Below, piece after piece: positions 31,362 to 41,642 of a stretch of 64,000 nt of DNA. The translations under genes and the position numbers were made by a program. The notes below the pieces were generated by a model that saw nothing but the letters and a program-made list of their open reading frames with translations, was not told the DNA's origin and did no database searches. The DNA is from Phymatolithon calcareum (lineage: Eukaryota; Rhodophyta; Florideophyceae; Hapalidiales), in assembly GCA_977006965.1 (NCBI GenBank), contig OZ345373.1:1674001-1738000 (forward strand). The letters are read 5' to 3'. The first letter of the stretch is position 1. The number at the start of each line of letters is the position of its first letter.

Positions 31362-31370
31362 CCTTTTATG
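31362..31370 (-). promoter_or_regulatory. TATA-like box of the poly-glycine gene
   Basis: CATAAAAGG on the minus strand, ~80 bp upstream of ATG 31282. It is similar to CTACAAAAGG ahead of 3964 and CATAAAAT ahead of 5374. Confidence 0.4.
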
Positions 31371-32129
31371 ACGGTCAGGGGAGGTTTGCTATGTATCCTG
31401 AGGATAGACGAATGCAAATTGTTAGCATCATGACCCAAAAAGAAATGCTGTATGTAATCTGGAGATATGTCTCGCGATAAGACGCTGTGAAGCACAGCAT
31501 CTTGCTGCACGATGTGGGTCCATCTCATTATGTATGCTTAAGGACAACTGCTTGGGATATCGGACATTATCTTTAGGATATACACTGAATGATAACGTTT
31601 GCTCCACGCAGGTAGGTGCCAAGTGTAAAACTCGAGTGGAAGGTCTCCTTTTCAAAAAGACTGATTTACAGACGCGCAGACGAGAACTCAAGCGCAATAG
31701 TTTCAACATTGAACTTGGCCTACGTTGTACTATTTGTCCCTAACAAAGTCTCGATTCCAATGTCATCAGTTGGTTGTAATCGGCAACCTACACTTCTGCC
31801 CGTTGTGTAGATACGAACGTTGTACTTACTGCAATTCTACGAGTAGCAAATTGATATATTCCACTCAAGAAGCCATTCCTGCGTTCCTCTTTATGCCACT
31901 AAACGGTACAATTAAACTGATTCATGACATTCGCTTCTGCATGTGATTGAGGACGTCCGCGGCTATAGTGAAAGATTTCGAGAGGTGCTCGAAATGATAG
32001 CTGTTCCTGTGGGTTTTCTCGAAGATGGCAGTGGGCTCTACTGTGAGACATCTTCCTCCGTGCACTCATAATTACATCATGGATCTTTCTCACCACTATC
32101 TGACAGAAACAGTCAGTGCATTAGACGGT
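31371..32129. other. no gene recognised
   Basis: ORFs of 60-93 codons on both strands without motifs. Confidence 0.5.
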
Positions 32130-32345
32130 CGAGCACTTCAAGAGATCGTTTTTCCGGTCACCCTTTTCCTACGGAAGGGGAGGGTTTTGTCGATAGGGCT
32201 ACGACATTAATCCGGACTACGCGAATTTGAGTAGATTCACGGAGCTACAAAGAGCGCAGCAGCTGAAACGCATATCCCTTACAGTCTCATGACGTCGTTT
32301 AGCAAATTCTAATTTCAAAATAACAATAAGAAATCATGGCTCTAG
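32130..32345 (+). mobile_element. LINE family A 3' UTR fragment
   Basis: Matches the 3' UTRs at 15208-15444 and 15854-16071. Shared features are a hairpin of CC...GG around AGGGTTTT, then GATAGGGCTACGACATTA, CTGAAACGCATATCCC and an A-rich end (AACAATAAG). No coding part is retained. Confidence 0.7.
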
Positions 32346-32639
32346 TAGCGCAAACAGTATGCAGCTGTACATGGTCATGGACCTCGATCACGGTGAGAAT
32401 ATCATTAAATGTAATTTGACTGGTACGTCTGTTGACATGGCGAGCTTTTGATCTTTGGTTCGCCACCAGTTTAGCGGCGGAAGCACAAGAACTTCGCAGA
32501 AAAATGTTTTGGGTTGATTAGGCACGCAAGCTGCAATAGATAGGGGGCTTATTGTGGACCGCATGGATACTTTCCTTTTTTCCCTGTGCATGTATTAGTC
32601 ACGATGATGTGGGGGACAGCGGTTCTTATTTAGGGCTAG

Positions 32640-33160
32640 GACTGGACGATCCACGACGGTCCGAATCCGAAAAATGGGTAATTTTCGGATCCACTGCCTG
32701 CCCTAAGTCCGAAAAAATTCTTCTCGCCCCTTTTTGAAGCACTTGATTAGCTGTTTATATAAAATCCCTCAGTGACACTTCAAGGAGTGTACGGGAGCAT
32801 CTTTTCGGTACTTGTTAATTCCAGTATATCGCCAGGTCCCTAATACAAGGACTCGTCGTTTTCCATATTACCAATGATGATGACGCTATAGAGTAGTATA
32901 GAATCTAGTGCCTTTTCCGTTGTTAACATTTTTCCAGAGTCCAGTTCTTCTCGGCATGTCCCAAACCAGTCCGTGCTGTGCTGTTTCAAATCCACTTACA
33001 GTCCGATTCGGGACTGTCCAAGGTCCGGTCCACTTGATGGTCCGAACAAGCCCTCGAGATGCTATGTGTTGTCCTGAACCGGATTTGAGCCGAGCCTGTG
33101 TCGGCCTGAACCAGATCCGTATCGATTTCGAATTGGCCTGAGTCTAACCTGATCTGAATA
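32640..33160. repeat. degenerate GTCCGA-rich low-complexity tract
   Basis: Many near-copies of GGTCCG, AGTCCG and CCTGAACC occur, with a local palindrome around 32668-32694 (TCCGAAAAATGGGTAATTTTCGGA). It overlaps the LINE B fragment. It could be a decayed satellite or the interior of the TIR-family element ending at 33226. Confidence 0.35.
32735..32945 (-). mobile_element. LINE family B 3'-end fragment
   Basis: TTTATATAAAATCCCTCAGTG and GTACGGGAGCATCTTTTCGG match the 3' UTR of the copy at 54005-54645. The minus strand reads TTEKALDSILLYSVIIIGN, the family C-terminus. Confidence 0.65.
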
Positions 33161-33164
33161 TTTT

Positions 33165-33226
33165 TCAAAACAAGATAAATTCACTAAATGGCCCGAAACG
33201 TCGGAGAAATCGCTAAATAGACACCC
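33165..33226. mobile_element. right terminus of a TIR element related to copies A/B
   Basis: Ends CGCTAAATAGACAC. Its reverse complement, GTGTCTATTTAGCGA, closely matches both the TIR of copy B and the left terminus at 36955. A second TTTAGTGAATTT block lies ~40 bp inside, like the ATTTAGCGAATTT block at 36998. No matching left end was found upstream. Confidence 0.5.
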
Positions 33227-33584
33227 CTAGCCAAACTTACTACTCATCCGTTACGCAGAGAACTCTATGCGACAGAAAATGAGGCCGATGATTATGGACT
33301 GAGCCGCTTTGTCGATATGTTTTCGCTTCGCCTCGAAAAGTGTCGCGCCCACTGCATTTCTTTTCCCATTACTGCCCCATTCCCAAACACGACATCAAGG
33401 CAAAGTCTGTAAGGAATCCAGTGCGCTTTTGTATTTTGCGACTGTACGCCACAAACTTTGAACGCGATCCATATGGAACGCTGAATCAGAGGCACGCGAC
33501 TCTTGCCTTGTCTAGGTGATACGCTGGGCCACACATGCAACGTGTCCCATGCGCATGTAGAAGTTTTGTTTTTCGCTCTGCCAG

Positions 33585-33740
33585 TAGAAGAAGAAGAAGA
33601 AAGATAGTTACCAACGCATCTGCTGACGCTTGGGGCAACTTATTCTGTCCGAGAAGAGTTACATTTTTGTTGGTGTAGCAGGATTCAGTGGACTACAAAA
33701 CCCCACCTCTGGTCTCCTTCGGGACCTCGAGGGGGGAAAT
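33585..33740 (-). mobile_element. SINE-like element, 3' module
   Basis: Preceded by an AGAAGAAGAAGAAG tail (TTC repeat on the minus strand), then TTACCAACGCATCTGCTGACG and TTGGGGCAAC. It ends at CCTTCGGGACCTCGAGGGG. Same module as at 11319 and 45741. Confidence 0.75.
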
Positions 33741-34436
33741 TACTCCCCTGTCCTGTAGCACGCGGTGATTTCAGGTTGCAAGCAGTCCTTACTTGTCCAC
33801 AGCCTGAAACATTGTTAAAAGCTCGCTTTTCTAGTAGTACGTAAGATATCCTGTCCCTTACTCTTAGTGAAGGAGTTGAAGTTTCTGGATATCGGCTAGA
33901 TTGCTTAGATTCTGCACGCAACAATTCTGTGAGTCCCCTCGACCATGCGGAGTCGGAGACATTCCACCCCTATTTGATCGCATCTTCTTCGCCGAGCAAG
34001 CCGGTACGGCGGGAATCCAGCGACAGATCCGTCCCTTTTCTTTTCGTGCGTTCGCTTCAAGATCGGCGGACCTTCCAAGGTCGCTGCCATCAAAGACGAC
34101 GTCGATTCCGCCAGTCTGCTCTCGCGCTGAGAGCGCTTCGTCGCACAGTCCGGTGTGGAGTCGCTTCTCTCAACGCGCCGAACACCTGTCTTGTTCCGTT
34201 TCGGTACACTATCCGAAGTTAACGGCCCATTCAAGATCCCCATCATCCAACGTTGCCGACATCGCTCAACGATTCGCACCCTTTCTTCTTTTCGCTCTCC
34301 TCATCAATCATCTCACGCGTCTTCAGCACACCGATTTCTACCACTCCACTTTTCCTTCTCTTCGTTTCTTTTTTCTCCTTCTCTCTCTTTTTCATTCCTC
34401 AATTCAGTCACTCCCTGTTTTGTCTCTCCCAAATAC
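33741..34436. other. pyrimidine-rich tract, no gene assigned
   Basis: 34200-34440 is strongly C/T-rich on the plus strand, which opens several overlapping ORFs (the longest 179 codons) of biased composition with no motif. It may be the 3' continuation of the minus-strand ORF at 34437-35084, on whose strand it is purine-rich. Confidence 0.3.
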
Positions 34437-35084
34437 TTAGTTTTTTCTCCGGCCTTCTCTGAACAGTGTAGCGTCGGGTTCTTGTGAGCTGTGGATGCTG
34501 GGCCTACCGCATGTCTGTGAAAAGTGGCCGGTGTGTCCGCACGAGAAGCTGTGACGGACCCTAATATCGGACGCCAAGTAGGGCTTCTTGCGCGTGCGGC
34601 TTGGCTTAGCGACAAGGTCAAACGGCATCGAATCATCCTGTATTCGCTGGTCACCAGTGACAAAAACACGAGTCATGCTGCCCTCGTGTTGTTTGGTCCA
34701 CGTTCTCAGCAATGATACGTCCCCGAAATTGTGCTTGTTCCAGGGGTCGAACACCACCCGATGCTGCACCAAGGGCCTAGTAGCGTACAAAGTGCAGCGA
34801 AAACGTGTCTTCATGGCCACTGCTGCTCTTCGAAATGGCGGCAAGAGCATGTAGCGCGGTAGTCGCTTCGAAATGTCACATCGAATGGTGTCACTTTGCT
34901 TTAAGATACAAGCGCAGTACTCGGATTTGCGCTGGCGGTGGACCTCCGTGCCCAGCTTGGACGCCACTATGCTGTAAGCATGTGTTCGCTTCAAGCCGGC
35001 ACCACATTGTTTGTGGACTATCTCCGTGAGCTGGGCGGCTTTTCCGCTGACTCGGCCTTTTGTGGCGATAAATTCAGTCACCAC
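34437..35084 (-). pseudogene. possible retrotransposon ORF1-like ORF with CCHC-type knuckle
   Basis: A 215-codon minus-strand frame. Near its C-terminus it reads FSCGHTGHFSQTCGRP, which resembles the second half of a retroviral-type zinc knuckle (C-x2-C-G-x2-G-H-x4-C) lacking the first Cys. The N-terminal half is basic, with no clear domain. LINE and LTR gag/ORF1 proteins carry such knuckles, and a family C LINE tail lies just downstream on the other strand. I cannot tell which element it belongs to. The plus strand is also open in places. Confidence 0.3.
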
Positions 35085-35149
35085 GGGCGCCCACCGCGCG
35101 AATATCTCTATCTTGAACTGGCGCTCTCTGGAGCAGCATCTAACGCGGC

Positions 35150-35330
35150 TGTGTCAGGAAAACTTGGGACCAGGAGAGTAAATATCAATGCAAGAGACTC
35201 ATTCGGGCCCTCACAGGAAGAGAAATTCGAATTAAGGAAATTTTAGGAGAGTAGAGTGAAATCGCCACGGAAGATTTGAGAAGCTGCCTTGTTACTCAAT
35301 TTGAAAAATAAAACATCACATATCCCCGAA
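35150..35330 (+). mobile_element. LINE family C 3'-end fragment
   Basis: The frame reads CKRLIRALTGREIRIKEILGE then a stop, the C-terminus of family C proteins. It is followed by a short UTR with AAAATAAAACATCAC. The typical GGGAGC terminal box has decayed. Confidence 0.6.
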
Positions 35331-35624
35331 AAACTTAGTGATCCTGACGCCGCAGAAGCTCGGCAGCACTCGGACGTTCATGCGGAAGGCGCAAGCTTTG
35401 CGCTGGCTTCAGCTGAATACCAGGGGCTGCTTGCTGCTCTTTGCCACGAGGTGCGCCTTGACCATCGACGTGTTGTGAGTGGTCGCGCCGTTGACAGCGT
35501 CGCCAAAGCTTGATCCAGCGTATTGGCCAACCTTTAGCACGAAATACTTCTTTTGCATGATTTTAGAATAGATAATGCGGGAGCGCTGTGTTTTTAGCTT
35601 AGCAAACGAATACGACGAGGTGCA
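35331..35624. other. short unassigned interval
   Basis: One 74-codon ORF overlaps the LINE tail. Nothing recognised. Confidence 0.4.
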
Positions 35625-36372
35625 TACAGTAGAGTTTTTTTTGCAATTTTTTTAAAGCCCCACAGGCATACGAATATAGCGCCAAGGCTTCCTCAGGTGC
35701 TACCCTCACTAGGGTATCTCTACTCTTATGTCTGGTATTCTATCTGAGTCCCTAGCATGTACTCGGTCGTTTTTGATAGCTCTACGTAGCGTTTTCGAGG
35801 CGCTTCTTCTTCTTTCAGTACAGTTCTTCGTCATTCTGGATACTCTCGATGATGCTTTTGCTGAAGAGCAAAAGGTCATCTAGTGCCTTCTCAGATGCCG
35901 CTCTGTCTTCTTCCTTGCGTTCATAGGCTGACAAGTTGCGATCCAGGGTCTCCATGTGCTGTCTGACTTTGTTTCCGAATCTATCTGCCATCAGTGTGGT
36001 AGACACTTGGGGAAATCTTCCAAAGGCGTACTGAACCGCCAGTTGCCTGTGTTTCAGTTGTGGAAATTTAAGTATTGCAGGGAGTTCTCTTGTCTTGTCG
36101 CACGGAATTTTCTTCTTTCTATTCCATTCAATGCTCTCTCCTTCCTTCGTCAGGAATGTTGATCGAAGTGCTTCTGCAGATTGGTTCGCTATTATGTGCT
36201 TCATCGCTTCATCAAACGGTTCTCTGGTTTCCATCGCCGTGATGTCGTTACTTGTGCCTTGGAGCTCTTCTGAGTTTCTTCTCTCTGGTGGTTCCTCCAG
36301 AAACTTTCCTTCTTTCTCTATGCTCCTTCTCAGCATCTTGAAAGCTAGTATTTCCCGTGCGTACAGTAGAGT
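35625..36372 (-). mobile_element. LINE family B copy 1 of a tandem pair
   Basis: Minus-strand 5'-truncated LINE (35636-36361). It ends at the 3' side with TTTTTTAAAGCCCCACAGG. The ORF (36405-35815) holds the family B C-terminus: KEGESIEWNRKKKIPCDK, KHRQLAVQYAFGRFPQ, EKALDDLLLFSKSIIES and a stop after DEELY. It is flanked by TACAGTAGAGT at 35625-35635 and 36362-36372. Confidence 0.85.
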
Positions 36373-36929
36373 TTTTATCCTCTCAAGTTTATTTAAAAGC
36401 CCCACAGACTTCCGAAGATATGGGCAAAGCTTCCGCTGATGCTACCTACCTTTGCGCAGCTCACGAAAAGTCCACCAGTATGGCGGACGGGAAAACTCAG
36501 TGCTCAAAGTAGTCCTATCTCAGTCCTCTACAGGATTGTTGGTGCTTGGACTCGACCACTTTTTGCCTTGCATTCTGCGGATTAATACAGGCCTTCTTCG
36601 TTCTCCATGCGTTCTGTGAGTGTCTTGCTAAATAGTAAGAGCTCATCTAGCGCCTTTTCTGTTTCCAGCCGTTTTTCTCCTTCGAGTTCGTACCCTACAA
36701 GCGTGCGTTCAAGGGTCTCCATAAGCTCTCTGGCTCTGGTGCCGAATTCTTCAGTCATACTTGTTGTTGACACCTGTGGGAATTTGCCACAGGCATACTG
36801 CAGCGCGAGTTGTCTGTGCTTCACCTTGGGGAACTTGAGGATTGCTGGCAATTCTCTTGTCTTGTCGTATGGTATCTTTCTTTTCCGCTTCGATTCTAGG
36901 CGGTCTCCTTTCATTTCATACAGTAGAGT
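36373..36929 (-). mobile_element. LINE family B copy 2 of a tandem pair
   Basis: Second minus-strand truncated copy. The 3' end is CAAGTTTATTTAAAAGCCCCACAG. The ORF 36914-36582 reads ESKRKRKIPYDKTRELPA, KHRQLALQYACGKFPQ, EKALDELLLFSKTLTER and ends EEGLY. It is flanked by TACAGTAGAGT at 36362-36372 and 36919-36929, so three copies of the target sequence bracket two elements. Confidence 0.85.
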
Positions 36930-36954
36930 GCTCTGCTAAGTAGTAAGTTGGGCT

Positions 36955-37020
36955 GTGTGTCTATTTAGCGAATTTTCCCACTTTTCGGATCATTTAGCGA
37001 ATTTCATCAAAAAATTGCGC
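36955..37020. mobile_element. left terminus of a TIR-family element
   Basis: GTGTCTATTTAGCGAATTTTCCC begins here, with a second ATTTAGCGAATTT ~43 bp inside. It corresponds to the inverse of 33165-33226. It lies directly upstream of the hydrolase gene. No right end was found beyond the gene, so this is likely a solo end or short MITE remnant. Confidence 0.45.
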
Positions 37021-37102
37021 TCCGTGAGTGTTGTCGGATCACCTGCACTCCTCCGGCAATGGATCTCGGATCCCTTGCCAAGGACAATACGCTGGAAGGG
37101 GG

Positions 37103-38015
37103 ATGGCTACGGCATTCTTTCCACCGTTCCTCGTTCCTGCTTCCCTCACCGCCCATCGCCGGCACAAGCCGCTCACACGCTGTAGCTCAATGCCGCCAGG
37201 GGCGGCACTCATGCCCTTCACTGTGACGAACCATCGCGGAAACTCTCTTGCATGCATTCTGGACGAGGCTCCTGCTACCAGAGCACCAATTGCAGTCCTC
37301 GTGCACGGCTTCCGTGACAGCAAAAATGGGCAATGCATCTCCTCCATCGCGGCAGAAATGCGCCGTCGCGGCACTCGCACAGTCCGATTTGACTGCGCGG
37401 GCAATGGCGACAGTGAAGGCGCTTTCCAGTTTGCGAATTATCGGGACGAGGCTGAGGATTTGCGCGCCGTGGTGGAGAGTGTGAGGTCAATGGGACTCGA
37501 CGTGGGCACCATCGTGGGACATAGGTACGTTTCCTGATTCTCTTCCGAGGCTGTGAACTATGAGTGGCGTTTGTTGACGACGATTCTGTGCGAGCAGCAA
37601 GGGCGCTGGCGTCGTGCTTATCTACGCTCAAAAATACTCTGATGTTCCGTTGGTCGTGCCGCTCGCACCGCGCTTCCACATGGCTACCGGCATGGACGAG
37701 CGCTTCGGCGCTGAGATTCTGCGTGAGGTCCGTAAGAACGGCAGTGCTGACGTGACGCTGCGCGACGGGTTCCGTTTTGCGCTCACGGCCGCGTCTCTCG
37801 ATGAGCGTCTGGGTCTTGACATGGGCGAGATTGTTCGCGGTATTCCCGGAGGCGTGCAGGTGGTGATTGTTCACGGAGATGAGGATCGGACTATTCCTGT
37901 CGAGCACGCGACAGCGTTCAATCGGGAGATTGAGGGGTGTAAAGTGGTGATTGTCAAGGGCGGCGATCATAATTTTCGTGGGAAGGAGAAGGAGGTCGTT
38001 GATGGTTTTATGTGA
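37103..38015 (+). CDS. alpha/beta-hydrolase (S33/Hydrolase_4-like), one intron
   Basis: Two exons (37103-37524, 37598-38015) give a 279-residue protein. The first in-frame ATG is 37103. A later ATG at 37190 would remove a ~29-residue Arg/Pro-rich leader that could be an organelle-targeting peptide. Domain features: VLVHGFRDSKN (oxyanion HG), DCAGNGDSEG, the nucleophile elbow GHSKGAG created exactly by splicing, HGDEDRTIP (catalytic Asp) and GGDHNF (catalytic His). The triad is complete, so the protein is probably active on an ester or similar substrate that I cannot specify. It resembles the short-chain plant/algal type. Flanked by a TIR-family terminus upstream and a repeat downstream. Confidence 0.9.
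37525..37597 (+). other. 73-bp GT-AG intron
   Basis: Donor AG|GTACGT and acceptor GCGAGCAG|CAAGG. Removing it joins CATAG to C and creates Ser of GHSKGAG in frame. It is the only intron I could place with confidence in the window. Confidence 0.9.
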
Positions 38016-38169
38016 CTGTGATTGCGTGTGGCGTGTCTTAGATGATCGCTCTTTACTAAAACTACGGGGGAAAACTGCTGAAAGCAGATTTCTGATCACC
38101 TTCCAGCGTGCTTCCTGCTCGCAGAACCTACGCCGGAATTTAGGTTGCCTATTCCTACAGCTTCTGACG

Positions 38170-38713
38170 CCACTACATCAATGCGTGTCTGCAGCAAGGA
38201 GCTGTTTTAGAGCTCCTGAGTCGAGGCTGATAATATCGTTCATTACACTGCGGACTGTAGAAGGGGACAGCAATTTTTTTAAAATTTGTAAGTGAGTAGG
38301 AGTAGGTTGTCCGGGCTTTCAGTTCCCTTGAACTAATTACCGGCCACCTGATTTATCATTTGCAAATCAATTATGAACCGCTGCCCATATCATTGTCAAT
38401 TTTGTGCAACGCACTAGGAGCTACTACTTTGTCCAGCTCAGTAGTTCATTCCAAGACTTGCACAGGAGTCTATTTGCTCATGGGGAAAGTATGCTCCTAG
38501 AACTCCAGGACGAGGTTTTCGATAATCTCAACACCACACCATGCAATGATGATGAAAGAAAGACGACAAAGCATTCTTTGCCGAAGATGCCTCGTAGGCC
38601 ACTTCCCGAGAAACCCTCCGAAATTGACTGAAGAAATGGGTAGTCAAGGAGCATGGGCTGTTGACGCAATCAATAGTACCCAAAGGACGCCTACATAGAC
38701 CCTACGGAAGAGA
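38170..38713 (+). repeat. host repeat, left part (interrupted by LINE C)
   Basis: Similar to 52740-53170. Shared blocks include TGTCTGCAGCAAGGAG, GCCACCTGATTTATCATTTGC and the ORF segment QLSSSFQDLHRSLFAHGESM (38404-38631), matching QLSSSFQDLHNSLFSRWESM at 52904-53110. It continues after the LINE at 41629. Its nature is unknown. Confidence 0.6.
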
Positions 38714-39554
38714 TGCATACGCGAGAACGACCGCTTCAACAAGGTTCAGCTGGGTTTTCGGAAAGACAGAAGCACATATCTCACTATACTCCGGGCAAAA
38801 AGTACAATGAAAAATGGTCATCCGTTCATGGCAGTTCTCGACCTATCCGCGGCATACGATGGGTGTGCCAAGGGATATCCTCATGAAGAGGCTGACAGAG
38901 AAGCTTCCTGAAGAGATAACAAGGATGGTTGCGTACCTGTTAAAACCCTCATGGGTCACATCAGCTGGAGACGAGAGAAAAACGTGATGTATTATCGACC
39001 GAGGAGTGCCTCAAGGTTCCCCACTTGGTCCATGCATATACAATATATTCATGGACACATTCGCAAAAGCCTTCTCCAATACAGACGGAAACGTCTCAGA
39101 CAGCCCAGTGCAATTGTTTGCAGATGATGTTCAGCTTCAAGCGAAGACAGAACGAGGAATGCAAAAACTTCTTGATATAGCGACCATTTGGGCAAGCGAA
39201 AACGGCATGAAATGGAACACAAAACCAGGAAAAAGCGAAGTTCTTAAGTACAAAGGACTTCAGAAGCACCCTTTTTACTTGGCGGGACGAGAACTGCATC
39301 AAGCGGGATGTATGTTGATTTATTTTAAAAGCTCCCAAAGTCTCAATTTTGAGTAACAGGGCAGCTTCTCGCTGTTTTCCATACTCATCTCTACTATCCT
39401 TCTAATATCTCCTTAAACAGAATTTCTCTCCCTGTGAGGGCCCGAGTAAGTCTTTTGCATTCATATTCCGTTTCTTGGTCCATCTTCATAGACCGTAGTA
39501 TACGCTGCAACACGATAAACTCAACCAGAGCACCACTACCAAAGTACTTCGCCA

Positions 39555-40126
39555 TGTTGCACTCTCAGGGTCGACAAGTTAGTCGGTATTCGCTCTTGCC
39601 TATTGTGGCTTGCTTGAGATGAGATCCTTTACTCGCTGCGATGAGCGGTGCCTTATAAGCTATCGGATTCTCCACCTACTAGCTGGGGGTTGCATAGCAC
39701 ACCCCACGAATACCGACACTATCCTGTCACTGTCAGGGCTAACGGCTACCGTGATACGCACGTGCGAGTCAGTGACCAAATTGGCGATCTCTCGGACCTC
39801 CCCTCCTGTGATGTCAGGTCTATCACTGTTAGGTTGAACGGCTACCGCGATACGCACGTGCGAGTCAGTGACCCAACTTGGCGATCTCTTGGTACCTCCT
39901 ATCCTGTGATTATTTCGACTGCCGGGTTTGTCCGTTATTACGAGCTGACACTTGCGGGTGGCCACCCGACTTGGTCGCTCTATAGGATCTCCCCTAAGTC
40001 TTGTGCTGTCAGTGTCTTTCTTAGCCTTCTTCTTCCGCCATTGACCGAGTTCGAATTGCAAGCCACTGTCTTGTTCGACAACAAGAGACATACACTGCAG
40101 TTTCAGATTGCCAGTGAGGTGGCACA
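39555..40126. mobile_element. solo-LTR-like insertion (572 bp)
   Basis: Begins TGTTGCAC and ends GTGGCACA, so it has the TG...CA ends and short inverted termini of an LTR. It is flanked by GCCA (39551-39554, 40127-40130; CGCCA and AGCCA if five bases are taken). It splits the LINE coding sequence between WRKSILA and FGSGALVEF. Inside is a 96-bp tandem repeat. No internal retroelement genes are present, consistent with recombination to a solo LTR. The family is unknown. Confidence 0.65.
39733..39925 (+). repeat. 96-bp tandem repeat, ~2 copies
   Basis: AACGGCTACCG-GATACGCACGTG starts at 39741 and 39837. The unit includes GCGAGTCAGTGACC and TTGGCGATCTCT. It lies inside the solo-LTR-like element. 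Confidence 0.8.
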
Positions 40127-41642
40127 GCCAGAATGGATTTTCTCCACAAAGGGACTCTGTTGAAAATGACTCTCAGGCATCTCAACCGCACAGTTCTGTC
40201 CCTTATATATAGCACTCCTGGTAGGTCGTTCGGTACACCGATCGGGATTTTAACAGTCCGGCCCTCTTTTTCCAACGACCAGAGTTTTGCTGTTGGTTGT
40301 GTGCATCGCTTTTTTGACACCATACCTTCTTCCGCTTGTTTCAGAGCTTTTTTAAGGTGTTCCTCTTCCCCGAGATACCCAATGTCCTTTGATACGTCTT
40401 CCAGATCATCTTCTCTTCCCTGGTATCCTTCTGAAAGCTCCAGGAACTTCCTCCATCTTACCAAGCTTAAGGCGAACCTTTCAGCCTGGTGCATTCTCCT
40501 CAGCTGTGGGGGTGGCGAGGCGGCAGAGCACTCGCATCCTCTCCCTTCGATACTCGGCATACTTTCCGAAAACGTATCTGTAGAAAGGACCTGCTGCTGC
40601 TTCAATTGCCGATAGTAGTTGTTTCGTGATCGGGGTCAGGTGAATGGCATACTCCCATTTGGGGAAACTGCATCAAGCCTGGAGACTCTCGTATCTTGGG
40701 GTAAGCATGAATAACAAGGGTGTTACGGATGTAACGGTCATAGCAAGAGTTCGAAATGCTGCAGGATGCATACATAAGCTTCGGGAGTTTGGAGTGAATG
40801 TTCGAGGATTCAAACCGGAGACGTGCATCAGGATCTTTAAGTCACTAATTATCCCGAAATGGGAGTATGAGCTATACGTGACTCCAATGACAAATCGATT
40901 GCTCTCGGCAATCAAGTCGGCAGAGGGCTTGTTCTACTAGAATGTTTTCGGAAAATATGCCGAACACCGCCGGAACCGAATTCGAGTTCTGTGCCGACTG
41001 GGACCACCAAAAATGAGGAGACGTCATCAAGCAGAAAGGTTTGCATTAAGCCTGGTAAGACACAAAAAGCGCCTTGAAGAAAAAGAAGAGCATTTTGGAA
41101 GAGAAGAGGACATAAAGGAAGCAATGAAGGATATTGAATATCTCAAGATTTATGAAGACTTGCGACAAGCCCTTCAGAAAACCCAGGAGGGATCTGTCAC
41201 GAGGAAGAGGAGTAGGGAAAAAACTATTAAGGTATGGGAAAAGGAAGAAGAAGGCAGATCAATGAAGATTCCTATTGAAGGCAAGCTACCATGGATCCTT
41301 TACATAGGAGAAAGAACAACACGTTTAAGGTGCCTAAGGTTGACATTCAACCGAGCACCCCTTTGGAGGAAATCAGTATTGGATGCCTCCTGTGGGATTA
41401 CCGCGTTGATCAAATTAGTCGCCTTACAACGTACTCTAGCGTCATCGAAGATGAGTACAGAAATTGAGTTTGAGTGCAAGAGAATCACAGGAGCTCTTGT
41501 TGGGAGAGAAATACGAATCACGAACGTTTTGAGAAGCCAGAGGACTTTAGCTCAGAGAATATCGCAAGAGCTGGCCCGTTACTCCGAGGTGAGGCTTGGG
41601 AGCTCTTAAAATAAAATCATCAAATATTCCCTACGGAAGAGA

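Larger units (their letters stand above)
39292..40678 (-). mobile_element. LINE family C copy inserted in the opposite orientation
   Basis: A 13-bp duplication AACTGCATCAAGC (39292-39304, 40666-40678) brackets a 1361-bp minus-strand LINE. It is 5'-truncated at PKWEYAIHLTP. It encodes RLRCLRVIFNRVPLWRKS and, after a further insertion (39555-40126), FGSGALVEFIVLQRILRSMK, YECKRLTRALTGREI and the 3' tail TTTATTTTAAAAGCTCCC. It lies inside the LINE at 38714-41628. Confidence 0.9.
38714..41628 (+). mobile_element. LINE family C, 5'-truncated, with nested insertions
   Basis: Flanked by the 14-bp target duplication CCCTACGGAAGAGA (38700-38713, 41629-41642). It starts within RT (KVQLGFRKDRST), then VLDLSAAYD, GVPQGSPLGPCIYNIFMDTF and FADDVQLQ. 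It is broken at 39305-40665 by another LINE and resumes LHQAWRLSYLGVSMNNKG. After IPKWEYELYVTPMT and LCRLGPPKMRRRHQAERF it reaches TRLRCLRLTFNRAPLWRKS and ends near KRITGALVGREIRI. The 3' end reads GGGAGCTCTTAAAATAAAATCATC. Several stops are present. Confidence 0.9.

Noticed and set aside
33901-34440. 179-codon plus ORF
   Set aside because: Pyrimidine-rich composition explains the lack of stops; no motif or biased codon use suggests coding.
39648-40163. 171-codon plus ORF through the solo-LTR-like element
   Set aside because: It crosses the element boundary and the LINE coding sequence on the other strand, so it is a chance opening helped by a 96-bp repeat (a multiple of three).
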